This document shows positions 16,913 to 25,375 of a stretch of DNA of 40,303 nucleotides, in pieces; the stretch's first letter is position 1; each line of letters starts with the position of its first letter. Origin of the DNA: Acidobacteriaceae bacterium (GTDB taxonomy: Bacteria; Acidobacteriota; Terriglobia; Terriglobales; Acidobacteriaceae); contig PMWW01000095.1 of assembly GCA_003165795.1 (NCBI GenBank), positions 1-40,303 of the forward strand, in the 5' to 3' direction. Made by a program: the position numbers and the translations under genes. Below the pieces are notes generated by a model that had not been told where the DNA came from, ran no database searches, and worked only from the letters and a program-made list of their open reading frames with translations.

Positions 16913-17181
16913 AACTCTTCCTCTCGCGAGAGGTTGCGGCGCGAGCCGAGATTAGCCGGATTACTTCCGCTTTGTCCGCGCTCTCATAATTCGCGTGAAC
17001 TACGAATAGAATTGCGCCCGGGGCAGTCGCCCCGAGGGTGATAAACCGTTCCTCTTCGTCATGCGTCATGTCGCGTTTCGTGAGGGCGTATAGATCGTCA
17101 AACACCAGCGTGGCCGTTTCGAAACTAACGTCCATGCTTCCGGCGGTTCGTCCGGTTCTTTTCCTCATCCCATTCGAACAT
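16851..17181 (-). pseudogene. brnT: BrnT-type toxin, interrupted by a frameshift
   Basis: BrnT is a small RelE-fold ribonuclease toxin. Here the conserved N-terminus MFEWDEEKNRTNRRKHG starts at ATG 17181-17179 but runs into a stop (TAG, 17127-17125). The remainder (VSFETATLVFDDLYALT..., GEERF-like EEERFITLGA, and RLISARAATSRERKSYEEA) continues in another frame from 17129. One extra base at about 17130 explains this. The second frame alone could begin only at internal ATGs and would lack the N-terminal catalytic part. So either the toxin is dead while its antitoxin brnA stays intact, or the base is a sequencing error. Promoter and operator upstream are well preserved. The 3' end overlaps brnA by 62 bases. 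Confidence 0.8.
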
Positions 17182-17195
17182 GCTAGGTGCAATTC

Positions 17196-17224
17196 AGTTT
17201 AGATAGTGTACGTACATATGTCAA
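17196..17224 (-). promoter_or_regulatory. brnTA promoter with palindromic operator in the spacer
   Basis: Minus-strand -35 TTGACA (17224-17219) and -10 TAAACT (17201-17196) with an exact 17-bp spacer. The spacer contains the perfect palindrome TGTACGTACA (17207-17216). The predicted transcript starts near 17189, about 8 bases before the brnT ATG at 17181. BrnA is known as an autorepressor in the family, so the palindrome is a good operator candidate. Confidence 0.65.
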
Positions 17225-17304
17225 TATGAAGTTTGGAAGGGGACTCTTGTTGAGTGCGGAAACTCGACGCTCGAAACTGACAACTGGTAACTGACAACTG
17301 CCCT

Positions 17305-18075
17305 TCAGAACCCCATAATGTTATATCCGCAATCGACGTAGATGGTTTCGCCGGTAATACCGGTGGCGGCATCACTGGCCAGGAAGACCGCGGTCGACGC
17401 CACTTCTTTCACATCCACGTTGCGTTGCAGAGGAGCACGTTCGGCCTGGGCGCCCAGCATATCGCCGAAGCCGGCGATACCGCGCGCGGCCAGCGTCTTG
17501 ATCGGTCCGGCCGAAATGGCGTTCACGCGAATCTTGTTCTTGCCCAGATCGTAGGCTAGGTAGCGGACGCTCGCCTCCAACGCAGCTTTGGCGACGCCCA
17601 TCACGTTGTACTTGGGCACGACCTTTTCCGCGCCATAGTAAGTCATGGTCATGATGCTGCCGCCGTCGGCCATGAGCGGACGGGCGGCGCGAGCGAGTGC
17701 GACCAAGGAATAAACACTGATATCGAGTGCGATGCGAAAGCCCTCGCGGCTGGTGTCAGCGAACTCGCCCTTCAGTTCTTCGGCGGGAGCGAAGGCGACG
17801 CTGTGCACCAGCGCGTCGAGCTTGCCGTAGCGCGACTTCAATTGTTCAAAGAGCCGGGCAATTTCCTCGTCGCGCGAGACGTCACACTGGAAGGCCTGCG
17901 CGTTAGGCAGTGCGGCAATCAAGTCGTCAGCTTCCTGTTTCAGGCGTTCATTCTGATAGGTGATGGCCAGTTGCGCCCCGGCTTGCTGCATCAGCTGCGC
18001 AATGGCCCAGGCGATGCTGCGCTTGTTGGCCACGCCAAATACTGCCACCGTACGCCCCTGCAAGCTATTCGACAT
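17305..18075 (-). CDS. fabI: Enoyl-[acyl-carrier-protein] reductase (NADH), FabI
   Basis: Last reductive step of each fatty-acid elongation cycle; the target of triclosan-type inhibitors. Short-chain dehydrogenase fold, 256 aa. NADH-binding GVANKRSIAW is at 14-23, and the catalytic Tyr156 and Lys163 are in YNVMGVAK, the same numbering as E. coli FabI. ISAGPIKTLAA is present, and the C-terminus is DCGYNIMGF. A strong GGAGGAAG precedes the ATG at 18075. This is the only complete copy; two partial copies of its last 60 (or about 33) codons lie downstream at 16400-16584 and 15510-15615, each separated by a toxin-antitoxin module. A 12-bp direct repeat (AACTGACAACTG at 17275 and 17289) sits just beyond its stop. 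Confidence 0.97.
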   Translation of the reverse strand: MSNSLQGRTVAVFGVANKRSIAWAIAQLMQQAGAQLAITYQNERLKQEADDLIAALPNAQAFQCDVSRDEEIARLFEQLKSRYGKLDALVHSVAFAPAEELKGEFADTSREGFRIALDISVYSLVALARAARPLMADGGSIMTMTYYGAEKVVPKYNVMGVAKAALEASVRYLAYDLGKNKIRVNAISAGPIKTLAARGIAGFGDMLGAQAERAPLQRNVDVKEVASTAVFLASDAATGITGETIYVDCGYNIMGF

Positions 18076-18414
18076 TCGTCTTCTTCCTCCGCGCTGTCGT
18101 CGTCAAACGATTGAGAATACCAGCCGCAGCGCGGCAATGTCTTGGCAGCGATGCGACCCGCGGCCAGTAAGACATGCGCTATCGGCCACTAAAGTCGCAT
18201 CCGGCCTGCCTTTTTCCATATCGCGACAGGCAATTATGCTTCCCATCGGCCACCGGTTGGGACTATACTCGCCTCCGTTCCTCGTTCCCGGCGGGAGCGT
18301 GCCCGCGGAATTGTCTGGAGTGGCGGGCGACGCGACCAGGTCGTGGAGACCCAGGAAATTCGCCCGCTGGGGCGAGTGGGTGCGCCCTTGAGTCCAAGAC
18401 CTTCAGGAGGCACT
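18076..18414. other. Divergent intergenic region between fabI and the CBS gene
   Basis: Carries the fabI ribosome-binding site on the minus strand (GGAGGAAG before 18075) and, on the plus strand, a perfect AGGAGG (18405-18410) before the CBS gene. A TATACT at 18264-18269 is a possible -10 for the plus strand, but its -35 is poor. Open frames crossing this stretch do not look like genes. Confidence 0.4.
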
Positions 18415-18843
18415 ATGGCGACGATTCGGGACCTGTTGAGCAATCGCACCATCTATTATGTTCAACCCAATCAAACGGTGTTCGAGGCTGCCAGCTACAT
18501 GGCGGCCTGCAACGTAGGCGCCGTACCGGTGCTGGACGACACCAAGCTGGTTGGCATTTTTTCTGAGCGCGATATCATGCGGCGAGTGGTCACCGAGGGA
18601 CGCGACCCGCTGACCACGCACATCGCCGAGGTGATGAGTACCGATGTGCAAACCGTGACTCCCAGCGCCAGCTCGGAAGACGCGATGTGCGTGATGCAGA
18701 CCAAGGGTGTCCGTCATCTTCCGGTGTGCGAGGGTACAACGCTGGTCGGCTTTCTCTCGTTGCGCGATCTGCTGCGTTGTCACCTCGATGAAAAGTCGGG
18801 CGAGGCGGAAATGATGCGCGCGTACATCCAGACGTCGAGCTAG
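18415..18843 (+). CDS. CBS-domain pair protein
   Basis: Small protein (142 aa) made of two CBS motifs (about 8-60 and 72-130) forming one Bateman module that binds adenine nucleotides. Visible marks are GAVPVLDDTKLVGIFSERDI in the first CBS and RHLPVCEGTTLVGFLSLRDL in the second. Stand-alone CBS proteins act as energy sensors; the target here is unknown. ATG 18415 is fixed by AGGAGG five bases upstream, although the frame is open further 5'. It precedes glcD by 85 bp on the same strand. Confidence 0.9.
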   Translation: MATIRDLLSNRTIYYVQPNQTVFEAASYMAACNVGAVPVLDDTKLVGIFSERDIMRRVVTEGRDPLTTHIAEVMSTDVQTVTPSASSEDAMCVMQTKGVRHLPVCEGTTLVGFLSLRDLLRCHLDEKSGEAEMMRAYIQTSS

Positions 18844-18928
18844 CCGGCGGGCGGTGTCCAGTTTGGCAAGGGAATCTACCGTTGTGGACGCGTTCGCCCG
18901 CGGTGCTACACTGGCGCTGTTCCTCAAA

Positions 18929-20368
18929 ATGAGCCTGCCTGCAGTAATCGACGCACTCCGCAAGCTTGCCGGACGTGAAGCGGTTCTCGACCGTCCTGAA
19001 GACCTGATGCTGTATGAGTACGACGCGGGCATTCGCAAGAGTACGCCCGGCGTTGTCGTCTTCCCGCAAAATGCGCACCAGGTTTCAGAGATCATGCGGG
19101 TGGCCACTTCGGCCCGCATTCCCGTCGTCGCCCGGGGTGCGGGAACCGGACTGAGTGGGGGCGCGATCTCGCAGGAAGGTGGCATTGTTGTCGCCTTCTC
19201 GCGCATGAACCGCATCCTCGAAGTCGACGTCGAGAACCAGCGCGCGGTGGTGCAGCCGGGTGTTGTGAATCTGCAACTCTCGGAACATGTCTCTCATCTC
19301 GGTCTCTACTTCGCTCCCGACCCATCCAGCCAGAAGGCGTGCACCATCGGCGGCAATGTGGCCGAGAATTCCGGCGGACCGCACACTCTGATGCACGGTG
19401 TCACGGTAAACCACGTGACCGGGGTGGAAGTGGTAATGCCGAACGGCGACATGGTGCAATTTGGGGGCAAGGCTGCCGAGTCAGGTGGCTATGACATGAC
19501 CGGGTTCTTCGTCGGCTCGGAAGGCACGGTGGGCATCGCGACCGCAATCACCGTGAAGTTGCTGCGCAAGCCGGAATTGACGGCCACCTTGCTGGGCATT
19601 TTCGAATCGATTGACGATGCCGCGCGTACGGTCTCTGCCATTACCGCCGCAGGCATTACCCCGGCGGCGCTGGAAATGCTCGACGGCTGGACGCTGCGTA
19701 CGATAGAAGCCTTCTGCCACGCAGGCTATCCGCTGGATGCCGGAGCGGTGTTGCTGATCGAGCTTGAGGGTCTGCGCGAGGCCGTCGAAGAACAGGCGGT
19801 CGCGGTGAACGAAGTCTGCCTGCAACAGAAGGCGCGCGAAGTCCGCCGCTCCAAGAGCGAAGAAGAGCGCGCGCTACTGTGGAAGGGCCGCAAATTGGCG
19901 TTTGCGGCGTTGGGACGGGTGAGCCCTTCGTACTACACGCAGGACGGGGTCGTCCCGCGCAGCCAAATTCCCGGCGTGCTGCAGCACATTGGCGAGGTGG
20001 CGAAGAAGCACGACCTCGTCATCGGCAACATCTTTCATGCCGGAGACGGCAACCTGCATCCGCTCATCCTCTTCGATATGCGCAATGCCGAACAGTTCCA
20101 GCACGTGATGGCGGCCAGCCGCGACATCCTTCAGTACTGCATCGATGTGGGCGGCTCCATCACCGGCGAGCACGGGGTCGGCATGGAAAAGCGCGACCTG
20201 ATGCCGTTGCTGTTTACCGAGGAGGACCTCGACGTGATGATGAGCCTGCGGGATGCGTTCAACGGTCACGAAATTCTGAATCCGCAGAAACTGCTGCCCA
20301 CTCCGCGCATGTGCCGCGAGATCACCGGGCCGTCGCAGAACGCCGTGCTGGCGCAGGAGGGCTTGTGA
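18929..20368 (+). CDS. glcD: Glycolate oxidase subunit GlcD, FAD-linked
   Basis: FAD-containing catalytic subunit that oxidises glycolate (or D-lactate) to glyoxylate (pyruvate). PCMH-type FAD-binding domain in the N-terminal half (VARGAGTGLSGGAI; NVAENSGGPHTLMHG; GFFVGSEGTVGI). The FAD-oxidase C-terminal domain has GNIFHAGDGNLHPLILF and the TGEHGVGMEKRD signature. Starting at ATG 18929 (MSLPAVIDAL) gives 479 aa, normal; the frame runs up to GTG 18854. An extended -10-like TGCTACACT (18904-18912) lies 16 bases before this ATG and no Shine-Dalgarno is present, suggesting a short-leader mRNA. First gene of glcDEF; its TGA overlaps the glcE GTG. Confidence 0.94.
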   Translation: MSLPAVIDALRKLAGREAVLDRPEDLMLYEYDAGIRKSTPGVVVFPQNAHQVSEIMRVATSARIPVVARGAGTGLSGGAISQEGGIVVAFSRMNRILEVDVENQRAVVQPGVVNLQLSEHVSHLGLYFAPDPSSQKACTIGGNVAENSGGPHTLMHGVTVNHVTGVEVVMPNGDMVQFGGKAAESGGYDMTGFFVGSEGTVGIATAITVKLLRKPELTATLLGIFESIDDAARTVSAITAAGITPAALEMLDGWTLRTIEAFCHAGYPLDAGAVLLIELEGLREAVEEQAVAVNEVCLQQKAREVRRSKSEEERALLWKGRKLAFAALGRVSPSYYTQDGVVPRSQIPGVLQHIGEVAKKHDLVIGNIFHAGDGNLHPLILFDMRNAEQFQHVMAASRDILQYCIDVGGSITGEHGVGMEKRDLMPLLFTEEDLDVMMSLRDAFNGHEILNPQKLLPTPRMCREITGPSQNAVLAQEGL

Positions 20369-21699
20369 GCACGATCAGCGCGGGGACGCGATATGGCCGC
20401 GAGCTGCGCGCGATTTGCGGGGCCGATCATGTCATGGAAGATCCATCGGAGCTGCATCGCGGTGTCATCCTAGGCATCGCGCCAGGCGTTGCGGTTGCGC
20501 CAGCTTCCGCCGATGAAATTGCGGCCGTATTGCGTTTCGCCAATGAACATGGCTTGAGTGTTGTTCCCGCTGGCGGTTTTACCCAACAGCAGGTGGGGAA
20601 CTTGCCCTCGCGGATCGATGTGTTGCTGTATACCTCGCGACTCACGGATGTAGATCATTATGATCCGGGCGACCTCACCGTCGGCATAGGAGCGGGTTGC
20701 ACGGTTGCGCAACTGTCTGCGATGGTGGGGGCGAATGGGCTACTCTTCGCTGGCGATGCGGCATTGCCAGAACGCTCTACCGTCGGCGGACTGCTGGCCA
20801 CCGCGATGCCTGGTCCGCTGCGCCACGGTTACGGCGGACTGCGCGACTACTGCATTGGGATCAGATTTGTAACCGGCGACGGGCGTAAGGCCAAAGGCGG
20901 CGGCCGTGTGGTGAAGAATGTTGCCGGCTACGACTTGATGAAACTCCTGATCGGCAGCCAGGGTACGCTGGCGATCATTACCGGCGCCAGTTTCAAGTTG
21001 TTTCCGGCATCGCGGCAAACCCGGACTTTTGCCGCAGAGTTTGGTACTCCCGCCGAGGCAATTGATTTTCGCAATCGTGTGTTGCGCTCGCCGCTGTCGC
21101 CAATTTGCCTGGAGCTGGTCTCGCCCGGTGCGCGTGCGCTTCTGCCGGATGGGAAAGAGTCGGCTTCGTGGTCGATTTATGTTCGTGCCGCGGGAAGCGA
21201 TGCTGTGCTGGCTCGCTATCGCGCCGAACTGGGGGCGGCCATCTCGCATGAGATGGAAGGGCAGAGCGAATGGGACGTGTGGCGAGCACTGGCGGATTTT
21301 TCCCATATCGTTCCCGATCGGTACCCGCGTGGCCTGCTGTTTTCATTGGCGGTGCCGCTAAGCGAAATTCAGCCGGTGCTGGACCATCTGGCAACTGCTG
21401 GCGAATCAAATGGCCTCGCACTTGCCATAATCGGGAGGGTGGGGGTGGGTCATCTGCTGGCAGGCCTGTGGCCGATGAGGGGCGCGGAAGTTACGCTCGT
21501 GAACTTCATCAATGCCGCCTCCGAGCTGCGTAATTTGTTGCCGAAGGATGCCAGCATGGCAGTCCTACACTGTCCCCCGGAAGCACGGCACCATGTCGCG
21601 GCCTGGGGGCCGACGCCGACCAATCTCGACAGCATGCGTGCGGTGAAGACGGCGCTCGATCCTAAAGATGTTCTCAATCGCGGGAGGTTCCTCTTCTGA
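20365..21699 (+). CDS. glcE: Glycolate oxidase subunit GlcE, FAD-binding
   Basis: Second FAD-binding subunit of glycolate oxidase. The start is GTG 20365, overlapping the glcD stop as GTGA and preceded by GGAGG. The frame is open far upstream inside glcD, but that part is out-of-frame shadow. PCMH signatures are visible: VVPAGGFTQQQVGNLP, GDAALPERSTVGG, and RVVKNVAGYDLMKLLIGSQG. At 444 aa it is longer than the about 350 aa of E. coli GlcE, with a well developed C-terminal part. Its stop overlaps the likely start of glcF. Confidence 0.92.
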   Translation: MSTISAGTRYGRELRAICGADHVMEDPSELHRGVILGIAPGVAVAPASADEIAAVLRFANEHGLSVVPAGGFTQQQVGNLPSRIDVLLYTSRLTDVDHYDPGDLTVGIGAGCTVAQLSAMVGANGLLFAGDAALPERSTVGGLLATAMPGPLRHGYGGLRDYCIGIRFVTGDGRKAKGGGRVVKNVAGYDLMKLLIGSQGTLAIITGASFKLFPASRQTRTFAAEFGTPAEAIDFRNRVLRSPLSPICLELVSPGARALLPDGKESASWSIYVRAAGSDAVLARYRAELGAAISHEMEGQSEWDVWRALADFSHIVPDRYPRGLLFSLAVPLSEIQPVLDHLATAGESNGLALAIIGRVGVGHLLAGLWPMRGAEVTLVNFINAASELRNLLPKDASMAVLHCPPEARHHVAAWGPTPTNLDSMRAVKTALDPKDVLNRGRFLF

Positions 21700-23000
21700 G
21701 CTTCGCAACGCCAACTGTCGATAAGCCGGTCTCGCACTTCTCGCCGGGCGAGAAGCCGACGTGGGAGCTGTACTCTAAGTGCGTCCATTGCGGGCTGTGT
21801 CTTGATCAATGCCCAACCTATCGCGTGCTGGGCACGGAAATGGATTCGCCGCGCGGCCGCATCTACCAGATGTTGCAGGTGGACGCGGGCAGGCTTGCGC
21901 TGGGAGATTCCTTCGTCACCCACATCGACCGCTGCCTCGGTTGTTTGAATTGCCAGACAGCGTGTCCTTCCGGCGTGCAGTACGGAAGCCTGCTGGAGCG
22001 CACGCGTTCGCAGATCGAGGAGAACTACCAGCGTCCTTGGCTACAGCGCAAACTGCGCGAACATTTTTACAGCCGAGTGCTGCCATCTTTCAGCAAGCTG
22101 GCGCGATCGGCGAAGCTGGTCCGCTTTTATCAGCGCTCTGGTCTACAAAACATAGCGAGGACAAGCGGCCTACTAAAGCTATTGGGAGTCGAGGAGATTG
22201 ACGCTTTATCGCCGCGCATCGAAAGCGATTTCTCGTTTCGTGATTTGGGCAGGACCTATCCCGCCGAAGGAGTTCGGCGCGGGCGGGTGGCTTTGCTGAT
22301 CGGCTGCATCAGCAGCGTGGCCTTTGCGGAGCTGAACCGCGCGACCATTCGCGTGCTTAACAAGAACGGTATTGAGGTTTGCATTCCTCAGGAGCAAAGC
22401 TGTTGCGGCGCCTTGCACGCCCATGCGGGGCTGCTGGATATGGCCCGCGCCCAGGCCTGCAAGAACATCGATGCGATGCTTCGCCCGGAAATCGATGCTA
22501 TCGTGAGCAACGCCGCCGGTTGCGGCGCGACGATGAAGGAGTATGCCGATCTGCTGGAGCACGATCCCCAGTATGCCGAACGTGCGAAGCAGTTCGTCGC
22601 CAAGGCCCGCGATGTAACCGAATACCTCGCTGCGGTTGGCTTAACAGAACCGAAGCGCCGGCTGAAAAGCCGGGTTACTTATTCTGATCCGTGCCACCTG
22701 GCGCACGCGCAAGGCGTCCGCAAACAGCCACGCGAGTTGTTGAAGGCGATTGGGGTGGAGCTGGTTGAGATGCCGCGGGCTGATTCCTGCTGCGGCAGCG
22801 CCGGAGTCTACAACGTGGTGCAGAACGAGATCTCGATGAAGGTCCTCGACGAGAAGATGGAGTATGTGTCGATGGTCGAGCCGGAGATTGTGGTCACCGC
22901 GAATGTGGGCTGCATGCTGCAACTGGCGGCGGGGGCAAAGCGTAAGGGCCTCAAAACCAAAGTCAACCACGTGATCGAGTTGCTGGATCAAGCCTACTGA
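21696..23000 (+). CDS. glcF: Glycolate oxidase iron-sulfur subunit GlcF (probable CTG start)
   Basis: Electron-transfer subunit with two [4Fe-4S] ferredoxin motifs: CVHCGLCLDQCP (Cys29, 32, 35, 39) and CLGCLNCQTACP (Cys80, 83, 86, 90). Two cysteine-rich CCG domains follow (EQSCCGALHAHAG and ADSCCGSAGVYN). The first ATG/GTG/TTG in frame is GTG 21825, which would delete the first cluster. The frame opens at 21666, and the only near-start codon placed properly is CTG 21696. It has GGAGG eight bases upstream and overlaps the glcE stop as CTGA, exactly like the GTGA junction of glcD-glcE. This gives 434 aa. The reaction partners are GlcD and GlcE; electrons pass to the quinone pool. Confidence 0.9.
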   Translation: MSFATPTVDKPVSHFSPGEKPTWELYSKCVHCGLCLDQCPTYRVLGTEMDSPRGRIYQMLQVDAGRLALGDSFVTHIDRCLGCLNCQTACPSGVQYGSLLERTRSQIEENYQRPWLQRKLREHFYSRVLPSFSKLARSAKLVRFYQRSGLQNIARTSGLLKLLGVEEIDALSPRIESDFSFRDLGRTYPAEGVRRGRVALLIGCISSVAFAELNRATIRVLNKNGIEVCIPQEQSCCGALHAHAGLLDMARAQACKNIDAMLRPEIDAIVSNAAGCGATMKEYADLLEHDPQYAERAKQFVAKARDVTEYLAAVGLTEPKRRLKSRVTYSDPCHLAHAQGVRKQPRELLKAIGVELVEMPRADSCCGSAGVYNVVQNEISMKVLDEKMEYVSMVEPEIVVTANVGCMLQLAAGAKRKGLKTKVNHVIELLDQAY

Positions 23001-23007
23001 ACGCGAG

Positions 23008-23031
23008 GGCGACGCTGTTTAACGTCGCCCG
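23008..23031. terminator. Hairpin between convergent glcF and the DUF255 gene
   Basis: GGGCGACG and CGTCGCCC form an 8-bp perfect stem with an 8-nt loop, just after the glcF stop. There is no T-run on either strand, so it would be a weak or Rho-assisted stop, possibly serving both converging transcripts. Confidence 0.45.
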
Positions 23032-23122
23032 GTCGCTTCTACCCAGCCCGAGGGCCGTAGGCGGCCATGGCAGGCGGGCTGTCACCGCTCTGTTCCTTCA
23101 TCGGCAATTCCTCGGCTGGAGT

Positions 23123-25255
23123 TTACTTGCCGGCAATTACCGCCCTAAGTAGCGACGATAACTCCTCCGGATTTGCGACCGGCGGCCGACAACTGAAGTT
23201 CGTACAAACCATCGCAAACGACTTCTTCTCTTTCAGCGCCGGCAGGTTGGGAACTGTTTCCGCCAACACTGCGGGCAGGTTCTGAGCTACGGCCTCGCTG
23301 TCGGTCAAATGCACTACCGACTTGTTGACCGCAAATGGAGCGCTCGCGGCCTGCAGGAGTGCCTCGGCTGCTGCGTCTTCGCCCACCACTACCACTTGAA
23401 TATGCGGTCGCGACATCCAGGTCGCCGCGATACCGTAGGTTCCCGCGTAAATCCCAAACTGCTCTGCCGCACCGGCAAAGACTTCGAGCGTATCTTCGGC
23501 TTTGTCGCGATACTTGGCATCGTTGGTGTAAGCATGAAGTCGGAGCAGCGCGATCGCCGCACTTGGATTTCCGGCGGGAGTCGGCGCATCCTGAAATGGC
23601 TTGCGCCTCGCCGACAGCGCGCCCAACTGCAGCTTTTCCCCCAACGACGCTTCGGTATCGAAGAAGCCACCGGAAGTCGAATCGCCAAAGTGCCGAATCA
23701 TCTCGTCGGCTACTTCTTGCGCGAACTTGAAATAGCTCATGGCGCCGGTGACTTCATACGCGTCGATGCAAGCCAGAGCGGTGAAGGCATAGTCGTCAAG
23801 CATTCCGCGGACGAAACGTATCCCAGCTTTAGGATCGGCGTAGGCGATTACGTGCGCCAACCCGCGCCCCTTGTCCCACGCTTCCGACAAAATGCGATCC
23901 AGCGAACGCAGTGCGAACTTGCGGGCCTCATCCAAGCCGAGCACCTGCGCCGCCTGCAAGTACGCCGACACGCACATCGCATTCCAGCTCACGTAGACCG
24001 TCTTGTCCACGAACGGGGTCGGACGCTGCAGACGCGCGGCATACAGCTTGGTCTTGGCCGAGGCGAGCAGATCGAGCGCCCGGGAGACATCGCATCCCAT
24101 TCGCGAAGCGACCTCTTCGGGCAGAGCGCGCACCCACAACACATTCTTCGAGCGATCGTGCTGCATCTCGCCGATTTCCTCGATGTCGTAGTGCAGTGAG
24201 GCCGCTTCAAACTCCTCTTCGCTCAACACCGCCTTGGCCGCATCGCGGGTCCAAGTGAAGTAGTCGCCGTCGTCGTCAAGATTGATGTCGGCATCCTGCG
24301 AGGCGTAGAAGCCGCCGTGCTCGCGGTCGCTTAGCCATTCGTCTATCCAGCGAACAATGTCGCGGGCGACGTGGGCATAGAACTCGAAGCCGAAGACCTG
24401 GTAGCCGTGCACGTAATTCTTCAGCAGCTCCGAGTTGTCATACGACATCTTCTCGAAGTGCGGCACGATCCAGCGCTCGTCGACTGAGTAGCGATGGAAG
24501 CCGCCCGCCAGTTGGTCATAAACGCCGCCCTGTGCCATTTTCGTCAACGTCGTTGTAATTACCGTTGCAACGCGCTCCTCGTGAGTGCGTACATACCAAT
24601 CCATCAGCAGATCGAGGGAAGCGGGATGAGGAAACTTGGGCGCGCTGCCGAAGCCGCCGTTTTTCTCGTCGAAGATGGGCAACGCGGACTGCACCATCAC
24701 GCCCACAATGCGCGGCGAAAAATCCACGTGGTGTCCGGCAAAGCCTTCCGCATTGGCCAGCACATTCATGGCATCGTCGGCCGACTTCAGCACTTCGTCG
24801 CGGCGGTCGCGATAAGCATCGGCGATGGCCAGCAATATCTTCTTGAAGCTGGGGCGTCCCCATTGATCGACCGGCGGAAAATACGTCCCGCCGTAAAATG
24901 GGCGGCCATCGGGCGTGAGGAAGACCGTAAGCGGCCAGCCGCCGGTACCGGAGATGGCCGAGACCGCGAGCTGGTAGCGGCTGTCCACGTCTGGCCGCTC
25001 GTCGCGATCGACCTTCACGGCGATGAATTGCTGATTGATGATCTCGGCTAGTTCGGCGTTCTCGTAGGATTCGCGGTCCATGACGTGGCACCAGTGGCAC
25101 CACACCGCGCCGATATCGAGCAGGACCGGTTTGTTTTCGCGGTGGGCCGTAGCGAAGGCTTCTTCTCCCCACTCGTGCCAGCGGATGGGCTGATGCATCG
25201 CCGAGCGCAAATAGGCGGACGATGCGCGCGCTAATGAGTTGGTGGCTTCAGACAT
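23123..25255 (-). CDS. DUF255 / YyaL-type thioredoxin-fold protein
   Basis: Large two-part protein (710 aa) of the spermatogenesis-associated protein 20 / YyaL family. The N-terminal thioredoxin-like domain (about 15-180) begins with QPIRWHEWGEEAFATA and carries the redox pair CHWC (53-56) in GAVWCHWCHVMDRESY. The rest resembles an alpha-alpha six-barrel as in N-acylglucosamine epimerases (GGVYDQLAGGFHRYSVDERW; HFEKMSYDN). Its biochemical role is unknown. No signal peptide, so cytoplasmic. It converges with glcF and diverges from the methyltransferase gene. Confidence 0.92.
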   Translation of the reverse strand: MSEATNSLARASSAYLRSAMHQPIRWHEWGEEAFATAHRENKPVLLDIGAVWCHWCHVMDRESYENAELAEIINQQFIAVKVDRDERPDVDSRYQLAVSAISGTGGWPLTVFLTPDGRPFYGGTYFPPVDQWGRPSFKKILLAIADAYRDRRDEVLKSADDAMNVLANAEGFAGHHVDFSPRIVGVMVQSALPIFDEKNGGFGSAPKFPHPASLDLLMDWYVRTHEERVATVITTTLTKMAQGGVYDQLAGGFHRYSVDERWIVPHFEKMSYDNSELLKNYVHGYQVFGFEFYAHVARDIVRWIDEWLSDREHGGFYASQDADINLDDDGDYFTWTRDAAKAVLSEEEFEAASLHYDIEEIGEMQHDRSKNVLWVRALPEEVASRMGCDVSRALDLLASAKTKLYAARLQRPTPFVDKTVYVSWNAMCVSAYLQAAQVLGLDEARKFALRSLDRILSEAWDKGRGLAHVIAYADPKAGIRFVRGMLDDYAFTALACIDAYEVTGAMSYFKFAQEVADEMIRHFGDSTSGGFFDTEASLGEKLQLGALSARRKPFQDAPTPAGNPSAAIALLRLHAYTNDAKYRDKAEDTLEVFAGAAEQFGIYAGTYGIAATWMSRPHIQVVVVGEDAAAEALLQAASAPFAVNKSVVHLTDSEAVAQNLPAVLAETVPNLPALKEKKSFAMVCTNFSCRPPVANPEELSSLLRAVIAGK

Positions 25256-25375
25256 GAGGGTTCAGTCTAGCAGGGAAGAGCGCAAGTGAAACATTCACAC
25301 CATCCGAGCGGGAGTTGCCGCTCTTCGGTTTACTTTCCGGCGCAGGACTTCGCGCAACTACTTTATAGTGTGCCT

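Noticed and set aside
18174-18566. 130-aa frame across the fabI-CBS intergenic region.
   Set aside because: It overlaps the start of the CBS gene in another frame and has no family features; the CBS gene has a perfect Shine-Dalgarno.
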